DNA of 64,000 nucleotides from JANRLT01 sp041736895 (GCA_041736895.1 JBGSSS010000095.1:1-64000), one strand, 5' to 3'; shown: positions 41,260 through 49,722, counted from the first letter of the stretch. Notes: generated by a model not told the origin, from the letters alone. Numbers and translations: made by a program.

Positions 41260-42222
41260 ATGCTCCGTTTTGGAATTCTCGGCTGCGCGCGGATCTGCCG
41301 CCGTGACATGCTCCCTGCCATGCACGCCGCGCCCGATCTCGAACTGGCAGCGATTGCCAGCCGTCGTCCGGGCGAAGCGGCGAAATGGGCGGCCGAGTAC
41401 AACATCCCGCGCAGTTACGAAACCTACGAAGCGATCCTAGCCGATCCGGGCATCGATGCTGTATATCTGCCGCTGGCGAATGAACAACACAAGCCCTGGG
41501 TCTTGGCCGCGGCTGCCGCGGGGAAGCATGTGCTCTGCGAGAAGCCGCTGGCACTTGATGCGGCCGAGGCCGAGGAAATGGCTTCGGCCTGCCGCCGCGC
41601 GGGCGTGATGTTGATGGAAGCATTCATGTGGCGGCATCATCCGTGGGTTGCCGCGGCACAAGAAATCATCAGTTCTGAGAAGATCGGAGAATTGCGTCTG
41701 ATCAAGATGGATTTCTCTTTTTCGATTCAGCCCGGCGATTGGCGGCTCGATCCGACGCGCGGCGGCGGGGCGCTATTTGATCTTGGGTGCTACGGGATCA
41801 ATCTGTCGCGCTTGTTCGCCGGCGGCGAGCCGACTGAAATCATCGCGCGTTCGCAGATGAGCGAATCGGGCGTCGATCTTACAACGGCGATGATTCTCCG
41901 TTTTGCGAATGGGGTGACGTCGCTCTTGGATTGCAGTTTCGAATGCCTCGATCGCAACCGAATCGAGTTGGTTGGGACCAATGGCTCGTTGGAATTGTCG
42001 AGCGGTGTCTTGCCGCCGGAAGAAGCGGAGATGATCGTCACGACGTCGAGCGGCAAAGAAACAAAACGTTTTCCCAAGGCCCACCAGTTCGTTGGCGAAC
42101 TGCTGGCGTTTGCAGCGGCGATCAAAGAAGGCCGCCTCCCCACGCCGGCCGAAGACGGCCGCGCGAATATGCGCGTCCTCGAAGCGGTCAAGAAAGTAGC
42201 GTGGGCTTCAGCACACGCGTGA
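41260..42222 (+). CDS. Gfo/Idh/MocA-family oxidoreductase
   Basis: NAD(P)-dependent oxidoreductase, 320 residues from ATG 41260 (an ATG at 41215 right after a palindrome is less likely). The Rossmann domain reads LRFGILGCARICRRDMLPAM, DAVYLPLANEQHKPWVLAAAAAGKHVLCEKPL with the EKP motif whose Lys contacts substrate and nicotinamide, and VMLMEAFMWRHHPWV in place of the usual MEAFMYRFHP, typical of the trans-1,2-dihydrobenzene-1,2-diol dehydrogenase/glucose-fructose oxidoreductase-like group. The C-terminal domain follows (GGGALFDLGCYGINLSRLF). The last eight residues (VAWASAHA) are encoded by a GTAG hairpin read in frame. Substrate unknown. Confidence 0.9.
   Translation: MLRFGILGCARICRRDMLPAMHAAPDLELAAIASRRPGEAAKWAAEYNIPRSYETYEAILADPGIDAVYLPLANEQHKPWVLAAAAAGKHVLCEKPLALDAAEAEEMASACRRAGVMLMEAFMWRHHPWVAAAQEIISSEKIGELRLIKMDFSFSIQPGDWRLDPTRGGGALFDLGCYGINLSRLFAGGEPTEIIARSQMSESGVDLTTAMILRFANGVTSLLDCSFECLDRNRIELVGTNGSLELSSGVLPPEEAEMIVTTSSGKETKRFPKAHQFVGELLAFAAAIKEGRLPTPAEDGRANMRVLEAVKKVAWASAHA
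42196..42218 (+). repeat. GTAG-type hairpin read through as coding sequence
   Basis: GTA-GCGTGGGC-TTCA-GCACACGC: one mismatch to the copy at 18061-18083. The reading frame of the oxidoreductase passes through it, giving VAWASAHA before TGA at 42220-42222. Confidence 0.8.
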
Positions 42223-42360
42223 AAGCCCGCGGCGTAAGCCTGGGCGTCAGAAATGCGAATGCGGAATCACCGAGGAGCGGAGGAAATTCAGAGCAGCACC
42301 GAGAAGAGAGAAGCAATTGGGGGCTAAGGGATCAAGGGGTTAAGGGACTAAGGGAAGATC
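42221..42360. repeat. Cluster of three dispersed repeats
   Basis: Contains (a) GAAAGCCCGCGGCGTAAGCC plus TGGGCGTCA (42221-42249), an inverted copy of which is at 47332-47360; (b) 42260-42300, a minus-strand copy of the CTCTGAATTTTCTCC repeat; (c) GGGGGCTAAGGGATCAAGGG and on (42318-42357), a low-complexity tandem repeat. It fills the gap between convergent genes. Confidence 0.6.
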
Positions 42361-42389
42361 GATTAGAGTTCCTGAGCCACTTCAACTTG

Positions 42390-43160
42390 CTACAAATCTT
42401 CGCTGCTCAGCGTCCCGCTATAAAAAGTCCGCAATCCGCTTTCGGTTTCAAGCTGCAAGCCGCCATCCGCGGCGATTCCGAGACAGCGGCCCGCGTGATG
42501 CAGGTCGCCCTGGCGGAGCAGCAGCATTTGCCCGCGCTGCAGCGCGAGGGCCGCGAATTCGCGGCCCAATTCTGATGGCTGTTCGTAGAGCAAGCGCAGA
42601 GCAGCGCGCAACTCATGGAGCAACGAGACCAAGAGCGCTGCGGCATCAACCGGCGAACCGATCAGATCGCGCAGTGTCACGGCAGTCGCGCGTAATTCGG
42701 CCGGGGCCTCGTCGAGCGTGTTGTTGCTGTTCAGGCCGATCCCGATGATGACCCGCCGCGGGGAGAGCGCTTCGGTCAAGATGCCCGCGAGCTTGCGCTG
42801 CCCGACGTAAACATCGTTGGGCCAATGCAGCCCCACGGTTTCATCCGTCAGCAAGCCGCGCACGGCGTGACATACAGCAACTCCGGCCGCGAGCGCCAGT
42901 TGCGGCGGCAGCGGCGCATCCGACTGCGCGGCAAATTCCGTCGGGTCGATGACCAAGCTCGTCGCCAAGGCCCCCTGCCCCGTCCACCAGCGATGCTTGC
43001 CGCGCCCGCGTCCGCCGGTTTGCAAATCGGCCCCGATCAAACATGGCAGCGGCGCGCCCGCTTCGATGAGCTCACGCGCGCGATCCTGCGTCGAGCCAAG
43101 TTGCTCGTGCCATTCGATTTGTTGGAGCCAGGGAACTTGTTCGCGGAGTTGTGACAGCAT
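42390..43160 (-). CDS. birA: Biotin--[acetyl-CoA carboxylase] ligase
   Basis: Activates biotin with ATP and transfers it to the biotin carboxyl carrier protein. The 256-residue protein contains only catalytic and C-terminal domains; the N-terminal HTH repressor domain of E. coli BirA is absent. Motifs: STQDRARELIEAGAP (substrate loop), ADLQTGGRGRGKHRWWTGQ (GRGR biotinyl-AMP loop), VGLHWPNDVYVGQRKLAGIL (WPND with the active-site Lys region), and RVIIGIGLNSNN. The C-terminal SH3-like part includes GIAADGGLQLETESGLRTFY. Stands alone on the minus strand. Confidence 0.94.
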   Translation of the reverse strand: MLSQLREQVPWLQQIEWHEQLGSTQDRARELIEAGAPLPCLIGADLQTGGRGRGKHRWWTGQGALATSLVIDPTEFAAQSDAPLPPQLALAAGVAVCHAVRGLLTDETVGLHWPNDVYVGQRKLAGILTEALSPRRVIIGIGLNSNNTLDEAPAELRATAVTLRDLIGSPVDAAALLVSLLHELRAALRLLYEQPSELGREFAALALQRGQMLLLRQGDLHHAGRCLGIAADGGLQLETESGLRTFYSGTLSSEDL

Positions 43161-43180
43161 GGAATTGGTCGAGCTCGCCT

Positions 43181-43218
43181 TTCATTGTCCATTATCAATT
43201 GTCAATTATCCATTTTTA
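43181..43218 (+). repeat. AT-rich tandem repeat (ATTGTCAATTATCC type)
   Basis: CATTGTCCATTATCAATTGT and on; the reverse complement of this pattern occurs at 48340-48362. Imperfect 7-8 nt units. The rest of the 43161-43360 gap shows no gene. Confidence 0.55.
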
Positions 43219-43360
43219 CTTCTGACGCTTCACAAGTGATAGCTAGTCGCAAACTTTAATGATTCTTTGTCTCGCTCTTGACCATTTTTGTGCGCTCGGG
43301 TATCTCCCTTAATCGCGAAATACTCGGCGGGGGCCGAAATCAATTGGGATCTGCCACAAT

Positions 43361-44626
43361 ATGGCGTGGATTGGCCGCACGATGATTGTTCTTGGTTGGC
43401 TGGCATGGCCGGGGCTGTTGCTTGCGCAGGCCCCCCCGCGCGTGCAATTGCCGACCGCCGTCCCGCAAACCAACGCACTCGCGCCGAGCAATTGGAGCCC
43501 CCCGCCCGGTTACGGGCCTCCGCCGGCCCAGCCATACGCTGGCGCGCCGGTTCCAAGCAACGTTTATCCGCCAGGCACTCCCTATCCGCCGGCTACTGCT
43601 TATCCGCCCGGCGCGGTGGCCCCGCCGCCGAGCAATATTCCGTTCGATCCGTATTCGACCAACCCCGGGGCTTATGGCGCGGCACCGCCGATCAATCCGG
43701 CGGCTCCGTATGCGCAGCCGTATGGCGGGCAAGCACCATATTATCAACCCGGTCTGAGTGGTCCAGAATCATTGTATCCCAACGGCATGCCATTCAATGA
43801 GCCGAGCTTTGGCATGCCCGATGTGAGCCAATATACAAAGCTGCTGCAGCGGCTGCGCTTTTCGCAATCGTGGCTCGCTGGCGGCGATGATCCGCGCGAC
43901 CTAGAAGTCATGGATACCGAGTTTTCTGGCACGTTCGATGTGCCGCTGTTCAACCTGCAGGAGCACTTCCTGATCACTCCTGGTTTTGCTTTGCATCTTT
44001 GGGATGGACCCGATGGTTCAACGGGCGCCGATCTGCCGGGGCAGACTTACGACGCGTATCTCGATGTCGGTTGGAATCCGAAGTTCACGAATTACTTCGG
44101 GGCCGAACTCGGCGCTCGTGTCGGCGTGTATTCCGACTTTGATACATTTTCAAGCGATAGCGTGCGGGTCATGGGCCGCGGGCTCGGGGTGCTGAATTTG
44201 TCACCGACCTTGCAGGCAAAGCTCGGCATCATGTACATCGACCGCAATGAAATCAAAATGCTGCCGGCGGGCGGGTTGATCTGGGATCCAAGCGAAGATC
44301 GTCATTGGGAAATCTTTTTCCCGCGTCCGAAATTCGCGCAGCGGCTCAGTACCGTTGGCAACCACAACATCTGGGCGTATTTAGCCGGCGAATATGGCGG
44401 CGGCGCGTGGACCATCGTCCGTTCCGCGGGTTTCACCGACAGCTTTGACTACAACGATATCCGCGTCACGATCGGTGCTGAATGGATTCCGCTCGCCAAG
44501 ACCGGCCCGAGCGGATTCTTCGAAGTCGGGTATGTCTTCAAGCGAAATCTGTTCTACGTCAGTCAGATTCCGGGGAACTTTGATTTGCCGGATACGTTTA
44601 TGCTACGCGGTGGTTTTTCCTACTAG
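43361..44626 (+). CDS. Outer-membrane-type protein with Pro/Tyr-rich linker (paralog 1)
   Basis: 421 residues. A signal peptide (...GWLAWPGLLLAQ|APP) is followed by a Pro/Tyr/Ala-rich low-complexity segment (about 40-140), then a beta-strand-rich domain of alternating hydrophobic residues (PLFNLQEHFLITPGFALHLW; SVRVMGRGLGVLNLSPTLQA; IRVTIGAEWIPLAKTG) ending in an aromatic residue (MLRGGFSY), the usual C-terminal signature of an outer-membrane barrel. No named family recognised. The next gene (44725) is clearly paralogous in this domain: both have PRPK, then GEFGGGQW / GEYGGGAW, then an RV..G.E strand. Role unknown. Confidence 0.75.
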   Translation: MAWIGRTMIVLGWLAWPGLLLAQAPPRVQLPTAVPQTNALAPSNWSPPPGYGPPPAQPYAGAPVPSNVYPPGTPYPPATAYPPGAVAPPPSNIPFDPYSTNPGAYGAAPPINPAAPYAQPYGGQAPYYQPGLSGPESLYPNGMPFNEPSFGMPDVSQYTKLLQRLRFSQSWLAGGDDPRDLEVMDTEFSGTFDVPLFNLQEHFLITPGFALHLWDGPDGSTGADLPGQTYDAYLDVGWNPKFTNYFGAELGARVGVYSDFDTFSSDSVRVMGRGLGVLNLSPTLQAKLGIMYIDRNEIKMLPAGGLIWDPSEDRHWEIFFPRPKFAQRLSTVGNHNIWAYLAGEYGGGAWTIVRSAGFTDSFDYNDIRVTIGAEWIPLAKTGPSGFFEVGYVFKRNLFYVSQIPGNFDLPDTFMLRGGFSY

Positions 44627-44651
44627 GCAGAAAAGATGCGGCGGCATTTTT

Positions 44652-44678
44652 GTAGCACATAGCGTTAGCGAGGGCGAC
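44652..44678 (+). repeat. Degenerate GTAGC-type repeat
   Basis: GTAGCACATAGCGTTAGCGA then GGGC: the same element as 1591-1616 apart from CACAT for CCCGT. It lies 25 nt after the first outer-membrane-type gene. Confidence 0.55.
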
Positions 44679-44724
44679 AAAAAAATGAGGATCACTCACT
44701 AGCACACGCAGATCGCTGTGCAAC

Positions 44725-46068
44725 TTGGAAAAGTCAATGCCTGAGTTCATCCACTACCGCGCTTGGCTTCGTGACCATGTCACGCGGTCGTGCGCGCGAT
44801 GGTTGATGGCAGCACTCTATCTTTCAATCGGAGTTTTCAATTCTGCTGAAGCCTTGGCCCAAGAACCGTGGGCCTTATCACGCCCGGCTCAACAACGACA
44901 GCTTTATTCAACGAGATTCGTGCAACAACCCGGCCGCGTCGCTCCGGGACAGTACACACAAACTGGGACTCAGGATCTACTAATCCCGCTGCCGCCATTC
45001 GAGCCGAGTGAGCGGCGCGTCGCCTTGGCTCCGCATGGTTATGCCAGCGGACAACCCGGCCCTGTTACGCCCGAGGGAGCACCGCTCGGCGGAATTCCCG
45101 AACAACCGCTGGGCCAGCAATATGCGCCGGTCTTTGATCCGCCGCCGGCGATGATCGGCCAGCCATATTTCGAAGGGATGATCTACGAGCCAACGGGCCC
45201 CGAAGCCGTGGTTTATCCAAACGGCGTGGTGATCCATGAGGCCGACGATTTACCCGTCTCGGTCAATGGCTTGCCGCCCGGAGCGAAGGACGGTGTGCTG
45301 CAAAAAGTCGAATTGCAGCAGACGTACCTGCCCGATCTGAGCGGCGATAGCCTGAGCGTTACCGATCTGGAGAACAGCGTGACGTTTGGCGTTCCGTTTC
45401 CGGATCGGGACTCGCCGCTGCTGGTGACGCCCGGGTTCGATGTGCATTTTCTGAGCGGCCCGACGTCGACCGATTTGCCGGCGCATCTCTACGATACCTA
45501 TGTGACCGTACGTTGGGTGCGGCGCATCCCGGACAGCAATATCTTGCTCAACAGTTCGGTCTCGCCCGGTTGGTTTTCCGATTGGGAGAGCAACGAAACC
45601 GATGCGCTCCGCGCGCCGGCGCAGAGTTTGATCATCTACGAATACTCGCCCCAAACGCAGTACATCGTCGGCTTGGTTTACTTGAATCGCGTGGATGTCA
45701 AGTTTCTTCCTGCGGTCGGTTTGATTTACCAGCCCAACGAGGCCGTGCGGATCGAGGCCGTTATGCCGCGGCCGAAAATCGCTGTTCGCGTCCGGCAGAA
45801 TCGGCGGTTCGAGGATTGGCTCAGCATCGCCGGCGAGTTCGGCGGCGGACAATGGGCGATCGAACGCGCCGATGGACGCGACGACATCTTGGTCAACCGT
45901 GATTATCGCGTCGTGCTGGGGTTGGAACGTAAGAACATGGTCGGCATGCTCGGCGGCCGTCTCGAACTCGGCTACGTCTTTGGCCGCGTCTATCAGTATC
46001 GGCTCACCAACGACCCCGAATACGAACCGGCCGATACGGTACTGCTGCGCGGCGGGATTATTTATTGA
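44725..46068 (+). CDS. Outer-membrane-type protein (paralog 2)
   Basis: 447 residues (MEKSMPEF; Met5 at 44737 is an alternative start). A signal region (RWLMAALYLSIGVFNSAEALAQ|EP) is followed by a Pro/Gln/Gly-rich linker (about 50-180), then a beta-rich domain related to the previous gene: LLVTPGFDVHFLSGPTSTDL, the matched pair PRPKIA / PRPKFA, GEFGGGQWAIERADGRDD and a C-terminal VLLRGGIIY. The final aromatic residue fits an outer-membrane barrel. It follows the paralog after 98 nt in the same direction; tandem duplication is the simplest explanation. Function unknown. Confidence 0.75.
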   Translation: MEKSMPEFIHYRAWLRDHVTRSCARWLMAALYLSIGVFNSAEALAQEPWALSRPAQQRQLYSTRFVQQPGRVAPGQYTQTGTQDLLIPLPPFEPSERRVALAPHGYASGQPGPVTPEGAPLGGIPEQPLGQQYAPVFDPPPAMIGQPYFEGMIYEPTGPEAVVYPNGVVIHEADDLPVSVNGLPPGAKDGVLQKVELQQTYLPDLSGDSLSVTDLENSVTFGVPFPDRDSPLLVTPGFDVHFLSGPTSTDLPAHLYDTYVTVRWVRRIPDSNILLNSSVSPGWFSDWESNETDALRAPAQSLIIYEYSPQTQYIVGLVYLNRVDVKFLPAVGLIYQPNEAVRIEAVMPRPKIAVRVRQNRRFEDWLSIAGEFGGGQWAIERADGRDDILVNRDYRVVLGLERKNMVGMLGGRLELGYVFGRVYQYRLTNDPEYEPADTVLLRGGIIY

Positions 46069-46082
46069 TCTACCAAAACGCG

Positions 46083-46232
46083 TGGGTGGCCGGGGACTAA
46101 CGAAGTGAGGACCCGGAAGAGTTGATACAGAAACTTGAAGATCATCTTTTTCTAGATAGTCCAAGAAATTGCGTCCAAGGTTCGACGTCGCGAGTTCCGG
46201 GGCCTCCGCTGCGCTCCGTCCCCGGCCACCCA
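46083..46232. repeat. 15-bp perfect inverted repeat enclosing the convergent gap
   Basis: TGGGTGGCCGGGGAC (46083-46097) is the reverse complement of GTCCCCGGCCACCCA (46218-46232), 120 nt apart, in the gap between the second outer-membrane-type gene (+) and the oppF gene (-). The intervening bases show no gene. Confidence 0.75.
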
Positions 46233-46242
46233 TGTTTATTCG

Positions 46243-47256
46243 CTACTCTGGCGGCGCAAAGTGGCACGCCACCTGATGCCGAACGCCGAGTAACGCCGGC
46301 GAGTGTTGGTCGCATTGCAGTTCCGACTTTGGACAGCGCTCGGCGAACCGGCAGCCTTGATAAAACTTCTCGGGCGAAGGAATCTCACCGGTGAGTGCGA
46401 TCCGCTGCCGCTGGCGCTCGACAGCCGGTTCGGGAATCGGAATGGCCGAGAGCAAGGCCTGCGTATAAGGATGCTTGGGGTTCGTGAAGATTGCTTCGCT
46501 CGGTCCCGACTCGACGATCCGTCCCAGGTACATCACCCCGACGCGATCGCACAGATGCCGCACGACCGACAAATCGTGCGCGATGAACAGATACGCGAGC
46601 CCCAAGCGCGTGCGCAGCTCTGCCAAGAGATTAATGACCTGCGCCTGAATCGAAACATCGAGTGCCGAGACCGGTTCATCGAGGACGAGGACTCGCGGTT
46701 CGAGAGCCAACGCCCGGGCAATGCCGATCCGCTGCCGCTGCCCGCCGGAAAATTCATGCGGGTAACGATTCACAAACCGCGGATTCAACCCGACGAGTTC
46801 CAACAGACGCAGGACATGCAGCGGACGCTCGCTGCGGGAGTGGCGACTGAAGAGATCCAGCGGCTCGCGAACGATTTGCGCGACGGTCATCCGCGGGTTG
46901 AGCGAGGCGAATGGGTCTTGAAAAACCATTTGCATTTGCTGGCGATAGGCGCGGCGCGAGGACTCGTACAGATCATCAATCCGCTTGCCGTCATAATAAA
47001 CTTCGCCGCTCGTCACCGGCACGAGACCCAGAATCCCGCGGGCGAGCGTACTCTTGCCGCTCCCCGACTCACCAACGATGCCGAGCGTCTCGCCCGCGTT
47101 GAGCTGCAAGCTTACGCCATCGACGGCGCGCACGACGCCGCGCTGCCACCCAAACCAACCGCGGCGGATCGGGAAATGGACGTGCAGGTCATGCACTTCG
47201 ACCAATGCCGGCGCAGTTTCTGGAGATGTCTCGGCGAGTTTAAGCAGGGTGCTCAT
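46243..47256 (-). CDS. oppF: Oligopeptide/dipeptide ABC transporter ATP-binding protein (OppF/DppF-like)
   Basis: Energises peptide uptake together with oppD, B, C and A in the operon 52562-46243. 337 residues: Walker A GIVGESGSGKSTLARGILGL, Q-loop region QMVFQDPFASLNPRMTV, signature EFSGGQRQRIGIARAL, Walker B PRVLVLDEPVSALD, H-loop LFIAHDLSVVRHLCDRVGVM. The C-terminal Opp-type extension is present (PKHPYTQALLSAIPIP, then GCRFAERCPKSELQCDQH with Cys residues placed as in proteins that carry an iron-sulfur-like cluster). It is the last gene of the operon. Confidence 0.94.
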   Translation of the reverse strand: MSTLLKLAETSPETAPALVEVHDLHVHFPIRRGWFGWQRGVVRAVDGVSLQLNAGETLGIVGESGSGKSTLARGILGLVPVTSGEVYYDGKRIDDLYESSRRAYRQQMQMVFQDPFASLNPRMTVAQIVREPLDLFSRHSRSERPLHVLRLLELVGLNPRFVNRYPHEFSGGQRQRIGIARALALEPRVLVLDEPVSALDVSIQAQVINLLAELRTRLGLAYLFIAHDLSVVRHLCDRVGVMYLGRIVESGPSEAIFTNPKHPYTQALLSAIPIPEPAVERQRQRIALTGEIPSPEKFYQGCRFAERCPKSELQCDQHSPALLGVRHQVACHFAPPE

Positions 47257-47270
47257 GATAACAACCTGTC

Positions 47271-47360
47271 TGACTCCCTCCCCCTTGCGGGGAGGGTTGG
47301 GGAGGGGGTTTTAAGTGAAATGCAAAATGTTTGACGCCCTGGCTTACGCCGCGGGCTTTC
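47271..47360. repeat. Two repeats inside the opp operon
   Basis: CTCCCTCCCCCTTGCGGGGA and on (47273-47310) matches the block at 24318-24352; then TGACGCCCTGGCTTACGCCG and on (47332-47360) is an inverted copy of 42221-42249. Together they fill the 108-nt gap between oppF and oppD. Confidence 0.65.
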
Positions 47361-47364
47361 ATTT

Positions 47365-48324
47365 TCACGGATGATAACACGCATACCGATGCTGCGGCGG
47401 GAGCAGCGTCACCGGCGGGAACGTCGTTTCGCAATCGGGCTGGCGATTCATGCAGCGCGGCGCAAACGGGCAACCGGGCGTCAAATGCGCTAAATCCGGC
47501 GGCTGACCGGGGATCGGGGTCAACGCCGCGCGGCCTTGGTCGATACGAGGGAGTGACCCGAGCAGCCCGCGCGTGTAGGGATGTTTGGGGTGCGCGAAAA
47601 GCTCATCGACCGGTGCCTCTTCGACAAATTTCCCGGCGTACATAACGTTGACGCGTTTGCAATTCCCCGCGACGATGCCCAGATCATGCGTGATCAGAAT
47701 CATCGCCATCCCGGTCGTTTGCTGCAGCTCGCGCAGGAGTTCCATGATCTGAGCTTGGATCGTCACATCGAGCGCGGTCGTCGGTTCGTCGGCGATGATG
47801 AGCTCCGGTTGGCACGACAATGCCATTGCGATCATGACGCGCTGCCGCATCCCGCCGGAGAATTGATGCGGGTAATCGTCGATCCGACTCGCCGCGCCGG
47901 GGATGCCGACGCGTTCGAGCATCGTGATCGCGTGCTGGCGGGCTTTACTCTCCGTGAATTTCAAGTGCCGAATCGTCGATTCCATCAACTGCTCGGCGAC
48001 GGTCAAGAACGGATTCAGCGCGGTGAGGGGGTCTTGAAAGATCATCGCGATCTTGTGCCCGCGAAGCTGCCGCAATTCATGCTGCGACGAGCGCAGCAAA
48101 TCCTTGTCGTGAAACATCGCCCGGCCGCCCGCGATATGCCCCGGCGGCGTTGGGATGAGGCCAAGCAAAGCGAGGCTGCCGACACTCTTGCCCGATCCGC
48201 TCTCGCCGACGATGCCCAGTGTTTCGCCGCGTTCTATTTTGTACGAAACGCCATCGACCGCGCGCACGATCCCGTCGTCGGTATGAAACTGAACGCGGAG
48301 ATCGTCAACGGTCAGCAGAGGCAT
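47365..48324 (-). CDS. oppD: Oligopeptide/dipeptide ABC transporter ATP-binding protein (OppD/DppD-like)
   Basis: Second ATPase of the peptide importer. 319 residues: Walker A GESGSGKSVGSLALLGLI, Q-loop MIFQDPLTALNPFLTV, signature QFSGGMRQRVMIAMAL, Walker B ELIIADEPTTALDV, H-loop LITHDLGIVAGNC. The C-terminal extension has KHPYTRGLLGSLPRID and a CPFAPRC...C cysteine set. Located between oppC and oppF. Confidence 0.94.
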   Translation of the reverse strand: MPLLTVDDLRVQFHTDDGIVRAVDGVSYKIERGETLGIVGESGSGKSVGSLALLGLIPTPPGHIAGGRAMFHDKDLLRSSQHELRQLRGHKIAMIFQDPLTALNPFLTVAEQLMESTIRHLKFTESKARQHAITMLERVGIPGAASRIDDYPHQFSGGMRQRVMIAMALSCQPELIIADEPTTALDVTIQAQIMELLRELQQTTGMAMILITHDLGIVAGNCKRVNVMYAGKFVEEAPVDELFAHPKHPYTRGLLGSLPRIDQGRAALTPIPGQPPDLAHLTPGCPFAPRCMNRQPDCETTFPPVTLLPPQHRYACYHP

Positions 48325-48339
48325 AGAGAGTAATTGACA

Positions 48340-48362
48340 ATTGACAATGGATAATTGACAGG
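48340..48362 (-). repeat. AT-rich tandem repeat inside the opp operon
   Basis: ATTGACAATGGATAATTGAC, the complement of the pattern at 43181-43218, lies in the 65-nt gap between oppD and oppC. Confidence 0.55.
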
Positions 48363-48389
48363 TAGGGGCAACGAGGAGTCTTTAGGAAG

Positions 48390-49622
48390 TCAACGATTCC
48401 TCAACCTCGGGTCCATCGCGTCGCGAAGGCCGTCGCCGAGGAAGTTCAAGCTGTAAAGCGTCAACGCGATCGCCGCGCCGGGGAAGACGACTTGCCACCA
48501 GTGAAAAATCACCGGCGTGATCGCTTGCCGGCCTTCGTTCGCAAGTAAGCCCCACGACACATCGGGTGCTTTCACCCCCAGTCCAAGGAAGCTGAGAAAA
48601 GCTTCGATCAGCATCACGTTGGGAATCGTGAGCGTGAGGTAGACGATGACGATGCTCAGCAGATTCGGGATCAGGTGCTTGCGGATGATCCACCAGTTCC
48701 CGGCCCCGAGACTCCGCGCCGCTTCGACGAATTGCTGGTGCTTGAGGGCCAAGACCTGGCCGCGGACCACGCGCGACATCGTCAGCCAGAACAAGGCTCC
48801 GATCATCAGGAAGAAAATCACCATCCGATTGATGCCGATCGCCGCGAGTGTTTCCTGGTACTGCTTATTTTCAAGCAGCGTCATCAAAAAGATCACGATG
48901 AATACGAACGGGATCGCGTAGAGGACGTCAACGAGACGCATCATCGCGTTATCAATTCGGCCGCCGAGATAACCGGCAACAGCGCCGTACAGGACACCTA
49001 CAACGAGCGACACAAAGGTGGCAACCAGCGCCGCGGCGATGGAAAGCCGAGCGCCCCAAAAAATGCGCGACATCAGATCGCGCCCCAAGTGATCTGTCCC
49101 GCACCACGAATTCCACGCGTAAGAGCCAAACAGATGCACACGACAGCGGAGGAGCCAGCGCGTGAAGAAATCGAGCTCGTCGTAGCCAAAGCCGGTTTGC
49201 AGTTGTTCGATCGCGGGGTTCGGCGGATCAACTTCTTTTGACACTTCGATAACGTTCCCGTCGTCGTCTTCCTGCTTGACCTTGACCGAGATCTTGTCGA
49301 GGACCGGAATCTCGGAGGGAATCGCATCGGATTTTGCTCCTAACGAGCCGGCTTCATTCCAAACCTCGGGCGGCAGCGAGGCCCGCGGCATCTCAACCGC
49401 ACGCGGAGCTTGCAGCGGCAAAAGCGGCGTGAAGATCGCTAGCAACGCCAGCACGACGAGAAACGCCAACGAGATCATCGCTGGCCAGCGCTTCCGCAAC
49501 CGCTGCCACGCGATCCGCGCCGGCGACTTGCCGCGCACATGCTCCGTCTCGCGCAAGAGCGCAGCGTAGCGCTCCAGTTCACGCGGTTGAGCTGACGGCA
49601 GTGAGGGGGAGGGTTCAGGCAT
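48390..49622 (-). CDS. oppC: Peptide ABC transporter permease (OppC/DppC-like) with extra periplasmic domain
   Basis: Inner-membrane permease subunit. 410 residues, about 100 more than usual. After a 46-residue cytoplasmic N-terminus and TM1 (about 47-70) a hydrophilic segment of roughly 100 residues (PPEVWNEAGSLGAKSDAIPSEI, VKVKQEDDDGNVIEVSKEVD) precedes the canonical GTDHLGRDLMSRIFWGARLS. The EAA-like loop reads VEAARSLGAGNWWIIRKHLI, and the remaining helices (about 200-400) are normal; the end DGLRDAMDPRLRNR matches DppC/OppC. The extra part likely faces the periplasm. Confidence 0.9.
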   Translation of the reverse strand: MPEPSPSLPSAQPRELERYAALLRETEHVRGKSPARIAWQRLRKRWPAMISLAFLVVLALLAIFTPLLPLQAPRAVEMPRASLPPEVWNEAGSLGAKSDAIPSEIPVLDKISVKVKQEDDDGNVIEVSKEVDPPNPAIEQLQTGFGYDELDFFTRWLLRCRVHLFGSYAWNSWCGTDHLGRDLMSRIFWGARLSIAAALVATFVSLVVGVLYGAVAGYLGGRIDNAMMRLVDVLYAIPFVFIVIFLMTLLENKQYQETLAAIGINRMVIFFLMIGALFWLTMSRVVRGQVLALKHQQFVEAARSLGAGNWWIIRKHLIPNLLSIVIVYLTLTIPNVMLIEAFLSFLGLGVKAPDVSWGLLANEGRQAITPVIFHWWQVVFPGAAIALTLYSLNFLGDGLRDAMDPRLRNR

Positions 49623-49628
49623 TTGTTT

Positions 49629-49720
49629 TGAGTCAGGAAGACAGGTTGACAGGATAACAGGGGGACAGGAGAAAGTCAGAATCGTATTCCTGTGATCCTG
49701 TCCTCCTGTTTTCCTGACTT
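49629..49720. repeat. Long hairpin repeat inside the opp operon (GACAGGAGAA family)
   Basis: GTCAGGAAGACAGGTTGACA and on pairs with CCTGTCCTCCTGTTTTCCTG; centre contains GGACAGGAGAA. Shares core with 16003-16065 and 57521-57563. It fills the 99-nt gap between oppC and oppB. Confidence 0.6.
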
Positions 49721-49722
49721 CC

